A stretch of 64,000 bases of DNA from Tahibacter aquaticus (lineage in GTDB: Bacteria; Pseudomonadota; Gammaproteobacteria; Xanthomonadales; Rhodanobacteraceae). The DNA is taken from NCBI RefSeq assembly GCF_004363655.1, contig NZ_SNZH01000005.1, positions 186,750-250,749 of the forward strand. The letters run 5' to 3'. Position numbers and translations under genes: made by a program. Positions 8,835 through 18,700 of this stretch are shown one piece after another; position 1 is the stretch's first letter, and the number at the start of each line of letters is the position of its first letter. The notes under the pieces are model-generated. The model was not told the origin of the DNA. It searched no databases and was given only the letters and a program-made list of their open reading frames with translations.

Positions 8835-11791
8835 GCTCGCTGCTGTCCGGGCTGGCTGCGCCGTTGCTCGCATTAGCCGAGTTGGCCTCGCTCGCGGTCG
8901 AAGTCCAGCCCGGACTGCTGCGCCGTCTGCGCCGTGCCTTTCTGCCGCATAGCAGCCCGCTGCTCGAAGCGGAACTGTGGTCAAGTCCACTGGTTTCATT
9001 CCGCTCTGCCTCGTCGCTGGTACTGCTGCCGCAGGTTCTGCTGGAATTGCGTCCGCGCCTGGCGCGCGACCAGGGTCGTCTCGATGCCGTACGCGCCATC
9101 GTTGCCAAGGAACATGAAGCAATTTCCCCCGTGCTGTGTTGTGAAGAAGACCTGATCTACTGGGGCCTGGTCGACCTGCAGCAGCAGCCACGCAGCAACC
9201 TGGACGAAAACCGGCAGCACCGGGAAATCCAGCAGGCACTGGACAATGCCGTGCGCTCGATTATCGACGGACCAGATCGGGACAGCTTGCTGGCCTGGTC
9301 GGAACGGGCATTGCGCACGCTGCCGGCCCGCGTCGTGGCGCACCGGCGTGCACGCGAGCTGGCCTTGCTCGGCCATCGCGGCGATCGTCTCGACGGTGCT
9401 GCTGCCAGTGTCGTCGTGACCCTGCCCGCCGCCGACCGGACGGTCTTTCTGGACTGGCAGCGCGATGCCTTGCACCTGTCGCTGAACCCGCAAGCCCAAG
9501 GCCATTGCCTGGCCATTCCCGCGATCGAGCCCTACCTCGTCAATGTCGTTGCGCTGGACAGCGATGGCGCCTCGCAGACATTCGGACTGCTGCTGCCCAG
9601 CCACGCCGAAGTAGTGTTGCCGTTGCCGCGCAATACGCGTCGGCTGCATCTAGAGTCGCTGCGCCGCAATGCGCTGGAACTGCGCCGCGACTATGCGTCC
9701 ACGCCCCGGCAGTCATTCGATGGCAGCTGGATCCTGGTAACCGGTAGCGTCGCCAAACGCCGCGCAGCGCTGGAACGCGCCGCTGCCGAACAGACCGGCC
9801 GCAGCCTCGCCAGGCTCGGCTGCGGCCTGATCACCTGTGGCTACAACGGCGTCGACCTGGCCGCGACACAGGCGTTTGCAGACGAGCTGCGGCGGCTGGG
9901 CCTGGATACTCAAGCCATCGACGAACGCCTGCTTCGCGTCGTCCATGCAAGCCGCCGCGGCGCATTCGAGCAGGGCCGCTTGCATCCCGTTTCCAGCCCC
10001 GAAGACGAATATCGCTGGCCGGTACTGAAAGCAGCCGCCGTCATCGTCATCGGCTGGGGCAAGGGAATCGCATACGTGGTTGACCATGCGTGGCTTGCCG
10101 GCCTGCCGACGTTTGCGTTTCCCCGCTCCGCCGCGCAAGGCCGTGACGGGACCATTGATATACAAATACCTATTGACGCATCGACGGAACAGGCCGCCGT
10201 TGCGCTGTTGAACGAATCGCTGCATCTGATCCATGCGCAGATGTCGGTCTGGCCGGGCCAGTCCTTGAAAAAGCTGGCGCAGCTGGCCCTGGTATACGGC
10301 AGCGCCGGCTGGTACTTCCGCATCAAGGATCTGGTGGAAGCGCTGCAGCGCGAAGAACCGATAGCGCACGGCAATACCGCAGCGGCGCTGACCAGCCCGT
10401 GCATGCCGGAACGGCTCATCGGCCTGCTGGCGGCAAGATCTGCGGATATCCCGAGTGCCGAAATCGTCGACGCCCTGCTCAAGGAACTGGACTACGCGCG
10501 CCTATGGCGCGAGCCGCGGCTGCTGCAGGAAGGACTGCTGACACTGCAGGCGCATCTGCGCGACGGAACCACCGCCGCCGACGCCAGGCTGCATACGCTG
10601 CTGCGTGACCTGAACGTGTTCTTCGAGAGCAATCCACATTTCGATGCGAGCGGCTACTTTCGCGAGATCGGCGCGAACTTGCGCCGAAAGGCGCAAGCAA
10701 GCGCCGATGGCCTCGATGTTTTCGCGCTGCGCTACGAATCGCTACGCAATCTGCATGCGGACTCGGCCTCGCCCCCTCTGCCGATGGACGCACTGCTGGC
10801 CGAGATTGCCGAACATGCGGGCAGAACCGCACTTTCAGACCAGCGCATCGGCGAGTATTTCGGCGCGGAAACCGAAGCAAAGCGGCTGGTCGCGCTGGGG
10901 CTGTGCGCCGGCCGGCCCGAAATGGCGCCGGTGGACATCGTGGTTCGCGCGATTGCCCAGCCGATGACACCGTTCGAACAATGCAGCGCTCTGCTGGCGG
11001 CGCAGAAGATCGGCGAACTGGGACACTGGCATCGGCTGGACGCATTGATCGCCGGCACAGGCGCAGCCCTGGGCGATGCGCAGAACATCATCAACAACCC
11101 CTCCGACAAAAGCCGCCGCCAGATCGCCGTTGCGCTGGTAGCCCGCGCTGCGACCAACCTGGGCGTGCAGCCGGACGCGCTCGCACAGAAGCCGCAACTT
11201 CTCGACCTGGCACTGCTGGGCGGCCAGCGCTGGAGTGGGGCTGCGGCGCCGTGTGTGGCCGTGATCGGCTCTGCCAGCAGCGGTGCTCTCGAAACCTTGA
11301 GCTGCGCACTGGGCACGTCATTGGCGGAGTACGGCTGGCGTATCCAGACCGGCTACGGCGCTCATATCGGTCGGCCACTGTTGCAGGGATTCAAGCGGGC
11401 CGGCGGCACGGCGATCACGGTAGTCGACACAGGCGGCAGTGACGACAGAAAGAACCGCAGACAGATCGACCGGCGGTTCGACACACTGGCCGATTTTCGC
11501 CAGACCTTGATCGGCAAGGCCGATTGCGTGCTGGCGATCGGCGGGAAAGCTGGCGCCTTGGCCGAAGCGGAATACGCACTGAAGCGCAAAAAGCCCGTAC
11601 TGAGCCTGTACAGGACCGGCGGCTCGGCGCGGACCATCCATGTGCAGGCGATGCAAGACCTGCTCGAACGCGGCATGCCGCAACAACTGCTCGCGGTACT
11701 GGACGAATTCCTGCCAGAAGACACCATCGCAGAGCGGGTCGTGCGCATTCTGAACATCGTCTACCGGCTGACGCCCGAGCAGAGCAGCTAG
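8816..11791 (+). CDS. Large protein with two SLOG-like nucleotide-sensor domains
   Basis: 991 residues from ATG 8816, chosen because AGAAGGG (8802-8808) precedes it at 7 bases; ATG 8831, overlapping the previous stop as ATGA, is an alternative. Residues ~1-290 are helical then strand-rich and unassigned. At ~303-450 a first Rossmann-like SLOG domain has WILVTGS, ARLGCGLITCGYNGVD and AAVIVIGWGKG. Residues ~460-800 are helical. At ~812-950 a second SLOG/LOG-like domain has VAVIGSASSG, RIQTGYGAHIG and ADCVLAIGGKAGALAE. SLOG domains bind nucleotide-derived signals in several defence systems. Its coupling to MoxR and vWA suggests the sensor or scaffold of the system. Function is inferred. Confidence 0.72.
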   Translation: MAAVAMSSLLSGLAAPLLALAELASLAVEVQPGLLRRLRRAFLPHSSPLLEAELWSSPLVSFRSASSLVLLPQVLLELRPRLARDQGRLDAVRAIVAKEHEAISPVLCCEEDLIYWGLVDLQQQPRSNLDENRQHREIQQALDNAVRSIIDGPDRDSLLAWSERALRTLPARVVAHRRARELALLGHRGDRLDGAAASVVVTLPAADRTVFLDWQRDALHLSLNPQAQGHCLAIPAIEPYLVNVVALDSDGASQTFGLLLPSHAEVVLPLPRNTRRLHLESLRRNALELRRDYASTPRQSFDGSWILVTGSVAKRRAALERAAAEQTGRSLARLGCGLITCGYNGVDLAATQAFADELRRLGLDTQAIDERLLRVVHASRRGAFEQGRLHPVSSPEDEYRWPVLKAAAVIVIGWGKGIAYVVDHAWLAGLPTFAFPRSAAQGRDGTIDIQIPIDASTEQAAVALLNESLHLIHAQMSVWPGQSLKKLAQLALVYGSAGWYFRIKDLVEALQREEPIAHGNTAAALTSPCMPERLIGLLAARSADIPSAEIVDALLKELDYARLWREPRLLQEGLLTLQAHLRDGTTAADARLHTLLRDLNVFFESNPHFDASGYFREIGANLRRKAQASADGLDVFALRYESLRNLHADSASPPLPMDALLAEIAEHAGRTALSDQRIGEYFGAETEAKRLVALGLCAGRPEMAPVDIVVRAIAQPMTPFEQCSALLAAQKIGELGHWHRLDALIAGTGAALGDAQNIINNPSDKSRRQIAVALVARAATNLGVQPDALAQKPQLLDLALLGGQRWSGAAAPCVAVIGSASSGALETLSCALGTSLAEYGWRIQTGYGAHIGRPLLQGFKRAGGTAITVVDTGGSDDRKNRRQIDRRFDTLADFRQTLIGKADCVLAIGGKAGALAEAEYALKRKKPVLSLYRTGGSARTIHVQAMQDLLERGMPQQLLAVLDEFLPEDTIAERVVRILNIVYRLTPEQSS

Positions 11792-11795
11792 ACGA

Positions 11796-11820
11796 AAATA
11801 GACTATTTATCGCGTATATC
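11796..11820 (+). promoter_or_regulatory. AT-rich palindrome and -10-like box after the SLOG gene
   Basis: Just past the SLOG stop lies the 13-bp perfect palindrome AAATAGACTATTT (11796-11808), followed by TATATC (11815-11820). It shares the AATAG/CTATT arms with the dyad at 6717-6730. It may be an operator/promoter for the downstream MgtC-like gene, or mark the edge of the cassette. Confidence 0.35.
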
Positions 11821-11907
11821 TTTCCATTCGTAAGCCGCGGCGCCTCGCAAAAACCAACGCCCGCCCCTGCTGCTATGCTCGCCCCCACCCATTGCCAGGC
11901 ACTACCG

Positions 11908-13155
11908 ATGGACCCGGTCGGCGCGCAACAGCTGTTCGGACTGATTGCCGCCATCGGCGGCGGCCTGCTGGTCGGCGTAGGGCGCGAACGCGAGAAAGCG
12001 CGCCAGCCGGAACACGAACCGGCCGGCGTGCGCAGCTTCAGCGTTGTCGCGCTGGCCGGCGCGGTGGCGATGCTGCTCGGCCCCGTGGCGCTGGCCGTCG
12101 CCGGTGCGGCGGTGCTGGCCCTGGCGGCGGCTTCGTACTGGCACAGCGTCGAACACGATCCGGGCGTGACCACTGAACTGGCCCTGCTGGTCACCTTCCT
12201 GCTCGGCGCGCTGGCGCAGCGCCAGCCGCAGCTGGCGGCAGGACTGTTTGTCGCCCTGGCCGTGCTGCTGCAAAGCAAGTCTGCCCTGCACCGCTTCACT
12301 CGCCAGGTGCTGAGCGAGCAGGAGCTCAACGACGCGCTGCTGCTGGCCGCCTCCGCCCTGATCGTGCTGCCGCTGCTGCCCGACCGGGCGGTCGATCCCT
12401 GGGATGTGCTCAACCCGCGCAAGCTATGGCTGTTCGTGGTGCTGGTGATGAGTATCAATGCGCTGGGCTATATCGCCCTGCGCCTGCTCGGCAGCGGCCG
12501 CGGCCTGGTGCTGGCCGGCCTGCTCGGCGGCTTCGTTTCCAGCGCCGCCACCATCGCCGGCATGGGCCAGCGCGCCGCGGCCGATCCGCGCCTGCTGCAC
12601 GGCTGCGTCGCTGCCGCCTTGCTGTCGTGCGTGGCCACGGTCGTGCAACTGACCGCGATTCTGCTGGCGATCGCGCCCGCACTGCTGCAGCGGCTGCTGG
12701 TACCGCTGGCTGCGGCCGGCATTGCCGCGGTGGCGATTGCGGCCTGGTTTGTCTGGCGCGGACGCACGGCGCAGGCCGGTGGCGAACAGACCCTCGCCGG
12801 CCGGCCATTCGCCCTGCGCCAGGCACTGCTGTTTGCCGCGGTGATTGCCGGCGCACTGTTGCTGTCCACGGCCTTGCAGCATTTCATCGGCGAAGGCGGC
12901 GTGCTGGCCGCTGCCGCTGCGGCCGGACTGGCCGATGTACATGCCGCCGCCATATCGCTGGGCCAGTTGGTCGGCAGCGGCAATGTGGCTGCGCACGAAG
13001 CTGCCTGGGCGCTGGCCGCAGCATTCACCACCAACTCGCTGGTGAAGTGCTTCGGCGCCAGCGTCGGCGGCGCCGCATTTGCACGGCCGGTCGTCGCCGG
13101 CGTGCTGGCAATCAACGCCAGCCTGGTGCTGGCCGTTGCCTTGCAGCCAGCCTGA
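11908..13155 (+). CDS. MgtC/SapB family membrane protein with DUF4010
   Basis: 415 residues, almost entirely hydrophobic with about ten predicted transmembrane helices. The N-terminal part carries the MgtC-like GGGLLVGVGREREK motif after the first helix; the remainder, including GLLGGFVSSAATIAGM and ATTNSLVK-like AAFTTNSLVKC, fits DUF4010. These two-domain proteins are inner-membrane proteins of unknown transport function; a role in Mg2+ stress is only by analogy with MgtC. ATG 11908 gives MDPVGAQQLFG; ATG 11875 in the same frame would add 11 residues. It converges with the M66 gene across a 78-base gap rich in GGCC dyads. Confidence 0.85.
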   Translation: MDPVGAQQLFGLIAAIGGGLLVGVGREREKARQPEHEPAGVRSFSVVALAGAVAMLLGPVALAVAGAAVLALAAASYWHSVEHDPGVTTELALLVTFLLGALAQRQPQLAAGLFVALAVLLQSKSALHRFTRQVLSEQELNDALLLAASALIVLPLLPDRAVDPWDVLNPRKLWLFVVLVMSINALGYIALRLLGSGRGLVLAGLLGGFVSSAATIAGMGQRAAADPRLLHGCVAAALLSCVATVVQLTAILLAIAPALLQRLLVPLAAAGIAAVAIAAWFVWRGRTAQAGGEQTLAGRPFALRQALLFAAVIAGALLLSTALQHFIGEGGVLAAAAAAGLADVHAAAISLGQLVGSGNVAAHEAAWALAAAFTTNSLVKCFGASVGGAAFARPVVAGVLAINASLVLAVALQPA

Positions 13156-13233
13156 CGGCATTCCTGCCCCCGCCTGCGCTGCCCGACACTGCAGGGCCGG
13201 CCACGGCAATGCCGCGGCCGCCGCGCCGCCGCG

Positions 13234-15213
13234 TCACGGCCAGTTGGCGACGACAGTCGCCGTGCTCATGTAATTGGCCGCCGTCGTGGTGTTGCCGCTG
13301 TAGCTGAGGTTGTACGGCCGGTTGTCGCCGGGATTGCGCACTTCCATGGGGCGGCTGTACAGCACCATGCTCGCGATGGTCTTGTCGTCGGGCAGATTCA
13401 CCGCCCAGGGCGCATAGCTGTCGCCGCTGAGTGGATCGGCCGAGCGCGGCGCGACTTTCAGCACGGCCTGGCGGAAACTGCCGTCGCTGTAGTTCACCCG
13501 CAGTACCAGGTCGGCGCCCCACCAGAATGCATCGCCCGACACCCAGCTCTTGATGTCGGTGAAATCGGCGGCGTCGGACGGGTTCCAGGTCTTCTTCAGA
13601 TGGCCGACGTAGCGCAGCGGCGGCTGTATGCTGGTCGCGGCCGGCGTGGCACTGCTGTACGAGCCCCAGACCGTAACCACCTTGGTGTTGTACTGCTGCG
13701 GGTAGAAATGCTTCATCTGGTTGGCACTCAGCGCCGGCTGCGCCTGCGCCACATAGCTGCCGCTGGCCGTGTCCCAGCGCTTGAGCAGGGGCTGGCTGCT
13801 GTTGGGCAGCACAGCCACTACCTTGCCGCCCTTGGCGGGCATCTGGAACGGTGTCGCTGCCGCATTGCCGAGCGGGTCGCGCGGATACGCCACGCTGCCG
13901 CTGTAGGCCGCGGCAGCACCGACAAAAAAGCGAAATTGGAACAATGACGAATAGTCGCTGTACCAGTCGTAGGCCTGCCCCGGCGGCAGGCAGGTGCTGC
14001 CGCTGCGCTGCATGGGTTCCTGCCGTTCCTTGCCGGTTGCCGCGCAAACCGGCGCGATGAAGCTGTCGCTGGCGTAGTCGTAGGCCCAGCTGCTGCCGAA
14101 CCCGCCGCCGGTGGGGCTGTTCGGCAAGCTGCCGTATTCGCCCGCATACGGATGCTGCCGATCGCCGGTCGGCGCGGGTACGCGGCCGTACCAGCTGTCG
14201 CCCCAATGCGGCATGTCGGCGCTGTGGCCCATCTCGTGGTTGAATGTCAGGCCGAAGTCGTCGCCCGCGCCGACACCACCGCCGGCCAAACCGCCGCCAA
14301 TCTGGTTGTTGAGCGAGAAAGTGCCGTAGATCTGGGCAAAACGCTCCATGCCGTTGGCGTTCATCAGTACCTCGACCGCACGCCGGCCGCCGTTGATGAA
14401 ACCGAAGCCGCTATACAGCGTGCAGGTACCCGCGCTCTGCTGCGCCGCAGTGCAGCTGGGCTTGGTGGTAGCGATCATGGCCGGTTGCGCCGTCGTCACG
14501 CCGCTGCCGGTGCGGCCGTCGCTGCGCGGCGAGATCGGAAAGCGATTCGTGACAATGGGCACGACGCCCGTGTAGTGAATGGCACTTACCGGCAATGTGG
14601 ACAGGTACTGTTGTTCCCAGTTGGCCGGCTTGGGCGTAGGCGCGGTATCGCCGAACAGCATCAGGTCGGGCGCGAGCAGGGTCAGTATCGGCTCCGGCCC
14701 CAGCTTGAGCGTGGCCGCATCGAGCGTGCGCACGGCGCTGCCGGCGGTGATGTTCAAGGCCAGCCCAGCCTGCATCCAGCCGGCCGGCAAGGTCAGGGTG
14801 AAACTGTTGCTGCGGCTGGGCGCATTCGGATCGACGCTGGCCGGCAGACTGGCCGGGCCGGCCAGGCACAGGCTGCCCAGCGCCCTGCCCGCGACGCTAG
14901 CCGCGACGCGCACCTGTGGCGCGGTACCGCTGCCGGTGACGTCCACCTTGAGCAGGGCCGGACGGTTCGCCGCCAGCACGAAGAACGGATGGGTCGGTTC
15001 CAGCAGGTGCGTCTGTATCACGTAGACGCGGGCGATCTGCGCGCTGGCATTGGCGGCTCCGCTGCAGGCGACGGCATCGTTGCGGTCGGGCAGACGAATG
15101 CTGCGGAAGCCCATGTTGGCTTCGAAACTGTCACGGAACAGCGGGTCGTCCAGTGCGGCAGCGACCAGGGGAACGGCGAGCAGCGCGGCGGCGCAGAGTC
15201 GGCTGGGACGCAT
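13234..15213 (-). CDS. Secreted M66-like (StcE/TagA-type) zinc metalloprotease
   Basis: 659 residues. An N-terminal signal peptide (MRPSRLCAAALLAVPLVAAA) is followed by DDPLFRDSFEAN, a match to the tail motif of other secreted proteins here. Beta-rich domains lead to the zinc site HEMGHSADMPH at residues 326-336, an HExxHxxxxxH motif, embedded in FGLTFNHEMGH as in M66 peptidases (StcE, TagA, dictomallein). Such enzymes are secreted and often cut glycoproteins. The C-terminal ~330 residues are rich in Trp, Ser and Gly and probably form a substrate-binding module. The gene is divergent from the giant DUF11 gene, with a 507-base gap. M66 assignment is by motif and architecture. Confidence 0.75.
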   Translation of the reverse strand: MRPSRLCAAALLAVPLVAAALDDPLFRDSFEANMGFRSIRLPDRNDAVACSGAANASAQIARVYVIQTHLLEPTHPFFVLAANRPALLKVDVTGSGTAPQVRVAASVAGRALGSLCLAGPASLPASVDPNAPSRSNSFTLTLPAGWMQAGLALNITAGSAVRTLDAATLKLGPEPILTLLAPDLMLFGDTAPTPKPANWEQQYLSTLPVSAIHYTGVVPIVTNRFPISPRSDGRTGSGVTTAQPAMIATTKPSCTAAQQSAGTCTLYSGFGFINGGRRAVEVLMNANGMERFAQIYGTFSLNNQIGGGLAGGGVGAGDDFGLTFNHEMGHSADMPHWGDSWYGRVPAPTGDRQHPYAGEYGSLPNSPTGGGFGSSWAYDYASDSFIAPVCAATGKERQEPMQRSGSTCLPPGQAYDWYSDYSSLFQFRFFVGAAAAYSGSVAYPRDPLGNAAATPFQMPAKGGKVVAVLPNSSQPLLKRWDTASGSYVAQAQPALSANQMKHFYPQQYNTKVVTVWGSYSSATPAATSIQPPLRYVGHLKKTWNPSDAADFTDIKSWVSGDAFWWGADLVLRVNYSDGSFRQAVLKVAPRSADPLSGDSYAPWAVNLPDDKTIASMVLYSRPMEVRNPGDNRPYNLSYSGNTTTAANYMSTATVVANWP

Positions 15214-15720
15214 GGGGCATTCTCCCTGAGGGGTCGGAAGGTCGGGAAATTCAGTGCTTGTCGGCCCATCGGGCGTCGGCTGTCAAACCCGCGCAGTGTC
15301 AGCGATCTGCCCGGCTGCCTGCATCCCAATTCAGTCACAAAAACAATACGCATGAGCATTGATGCATCGCACCAATTCCTGCCCATGAGCACTTTTTTGT
15401 AAAATTTATAAGTATTTTTTCTACAACCAATACGGGTTTTCCCCAATCGTCATTCATCCATTGACAGCCGTATGGTGTTGCAGTACTTAGCCGTATCCTA
15501 TGTTTAATAGTGGATAAGAGAACGGGACCTGGGGGCCCGCTCGACCTGCCTGTATCCGTCCAAAGTGCTGGACGCGCCGCCGCGCCGCCGCGCGCCTAGG
15601 CGCAGCTCCAACTTGTGGATAAAAAAACACTTGCAATCCGCAACAACGGCTCCGCGCACTACGCCGGACAGCTGTCGTTGCGGCGCACCCGAATCCATCG
15701 CCGTCGCGTGAGGAATGCCC
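15214..15720. promoter_or_regulatory. Divergent intergenic region with AT-rich core and two DnaA-box-like sites
   Basis: No convincing gene. It must hold promoters for the M66 gene (left) and the DUF11 gene (right). An AT-rich core lies at 15390-15425. TTGACA at 15461-15466 with TACTTA 17 bases later (15484-15489) is a weak rightward promoter candidate. Two DnaA-box-like sequences occur in the same orientation: AGTGGATAA (15509-15517) and the consensus TGTGGATAA (15614-15622). A GC-rich stretch lies at 15570-15607. GTGAGGA (15708-15714) is the ribosome binding site for ATG 15721. Confidence 0.4.
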
Positions 15721-18700
15721 ATGTCCCGCTGCCCTGCCCGCCCGCCGCACTGCGCGGTTCTGCTTTCGCCGATGATGCCTGCGGCAGACAAAGCCGCTTC
15801 GATTCCCGGCGCAGGCACCACGCCCAGGCGTCTGACGCAGGCTGCCCGCCTGGCCGCCACGGCCGCCGCGACACTGCTGCTGCTCGGTGCGGGCATGGCC
15901 AAGGCGCAGATCCAGCGCGGCTTCGTCAATACGGGCTTCGAATTACCGAGCGCGGGGGCGACGACCTGCGTCTTCATCATCGGCGCCGACGCCATTCCCG
16001 GCTGGAACACCACGCACCCGGTCGCGAGCGGCGCACAGCCCGCTTCCTACTGCCCGCCCAACATCACGGCTGCGACGCCCGGCGCGACCGGCGGCGGCCT
16101 GATCGAGATATGGGCCAACGGCGGTGCCGGGGCGCCGTCGCTGGCCGGCACCCAGCATGCGGAGCTGAATGCCTATGTGGTTTCGCGTCTGTCGCAAAGC
16201 GTCTGCCTGATCAACGGCGAAACCGTGTCGTTCTCGCTCGGGCATCGTGGGCGCGCCAGCGCCTCTGTGCCCGACGTAGCCGAATTCAATATCGACAGCA
16301 ATGCGAATACGGTGCTGCAGGCCAGCACCGAGAACGACGGCGGTGGTGGCGTCGTTCAATGCGGCAACACCGTGGTTGCGCCGACCAACGGCCCGGTAGC
16401 CGGCGCCAACGACGGCGCCGTGGTAACGCCGAGCTGCAGCTCGGTCATCGCCACCAGCGGCTGGCGCCGGTATTCCGGCACGTTCACCTGGAACGGCAGC
16501 AGCGGTGCCCACGATTTCGGACTCGCCTCGATCAGTGCCGCCGGCGGCTCGGCCGCAGGCAATTTCTTCGACGACATGAACATCACCCTGCGACCGGTGA
16601 TCGAGCTGAGCTCGGGCCAGTTCTCCAGCCGCGAAGGCCAGCCGTCGGCACAGCCGCAGTTGCTGGTCGTCGGAACCGTACCGGCCGGCGGCATCCCGGT
16701 CTCGATCACCGTCGTTGCCGGCACCGCGACGCTGGGCAGCGACTACACCACGACCTCGACCTTCACCATTCCCGCCGGCGTCTACCAGACACCGACCGCC
16801 GTGCCGCTGACCGGCCTGATCACGGTCATCGACGACACGATCATCGAAGACAACGAAACACTGAGCCTGCAGATCCAGACCAGTGCGGCCTACGTACTGG
16901 GCTCTACCGCGACCTGCAACGCCGCGGCCCAGGCAACCACGACCTATACCATCGTCGACAACGATGTCGACGTGCGCACAACCAAGAGCGTCGTCAATGC
17001 CAACCCGCCCGCCGGCGGGACGGCCACATTCAACGTGACCTTCCAGAACAATACCGCGCGTCCGACCGTCGACGACCTGACCGCGCACGACGCCACAGTC
17101 AACCTGGCCGACGCCCTGCCCGCGGGTTTCAGCGCGTTCGCCTGGACCTGCAGCGCCAGCGGCACGCCCGCGCCGGCCTGCCCTGCCCCCAGCGGCAGCG
17201 GCGCGATCGCGACAACCGCCACCCTGCCCGCCGGCAATGCCGGCGCGGCCGGCGGCACGCTTACGTACAGCATCGTGGCGACCCTGGCACCGACCCAATG
17301 CGCCGCAGTCAGCAACAGCTCCGGCGTGACAACCATCGGCCAGGTCGCCGAAGCCACCGCGGCCCAGGCCGGCTTCGTCACGCCGGTTCCTGGTGGAACA
17401 GCCAACAACAGCGCCAGCGCCGGCGTCGACCCGGGCTGCCTTAGTCTGAGCAAGACCACGCTGGGCCTGGCCGGTGGCCCGTTCACCTTCACCCTGGCCA
17501 ATACCAGCCAGGCCAGCGGCAGCGTCACGACGGCAGCAGTCGCCACCCCCACACCAGTCGACGGCAACGCCAGCGCCGGCACGCAGCCGTTCGGCATCAG
17601 CGCCGCCGGCAGCGACATCAGCATTGCCGAAGGAGCGGCGCCGGTTCCGTTCGTGCTGGCCAGCGCCAGCTGCAGCAACGGCAGCGGCACGGTCGGCAGC
17701 CTGAGCGGCGCGACCTATACCATCGCCGCGGCCGACGTCACGCCCGGCGCCGACTTCAGCTGCAGCTTTGCCAACCGAGCCGTGCGCACGGTGACGCTGA
17801 ACAAGACCCTGGTTCCCGCAGCCGACAGCGGCCGCTTCGACCTGCAGGTCAACGGCAGCAGCGTGGCGACCAATGTCGGCAACGGCGGCAGCGGCAGCGT
17901 GTCGACGATCGAAGTCGGCTCCAGCGTCAGCATTGCCGAGCTGGCCGGCACACCCAACAACGGACTGGGCGCCTACGCCACGGCGCTGGCCTGTACCGGC
18001 ACAAGCGTAGTCGCCGGCACGAACAACCAGAGCGGCAGTTTCACGATGCCGAATGCAGACGTCAGCTGCACCTTTACCAATACCGCCCGCGTCAATCTCG
18101 CCATCAGCAAGACCGCCACGCCCAGCGGCAGCTACCTGCCCGGCGGCCCGCTCAGCTACGCCATCAGCGTGACCAACAACGGCCCGGCCGCAGCCAGCGG
18201 CATCAGCGTCAGCGACACAGTGCCGGCCGCGGTCACGGTCTCTGCCTGGAGCTGCAGCGCCAGCGGTGCGATTGCCGACTGCGACACCACGGCCGCCGGC
18301 ACCAGTGCCAGCGGCAGCGGCAATGCCATCGCCCTGAATGCGGTGGCGCTGGGCGCAGGCGAAAGCCTCAGCATTGCCGTTACCGGCACCGTGGCGATCA
18401 CGGCCACCGGCTCCATCACCAATACCGCCACGGCTGCGCCACCGCCTGGCGCTACCTGCACGACCCTGCCTTGCAGTGTTTCGGGCACCGTCGTGAACAC
18501 CGATTCCGGCACGCCGCAGCTGACCCTGGTCAAGAGCGCCAGTCCCAACGCATTCGCCGTCGGCCAGAGCGGCACGTATACCTTGCAACTCAGCAACTCC
18601 GGCACGTCGAGCACGGTCGGTACGCTGAACCTGAGCGATCCGCTGCCCGCCGGCATCACCACCACCGCCACACCCAGCGGCAGCGGCTGGAACTGCGCCG

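Noticed and set aside
15509-15622. Two DnaA-box-like sites suggesting an origin
   Set aside because: Only two sites, and no dnaA, dnaN or gidA genes nearby; more likely chance or regulatory.
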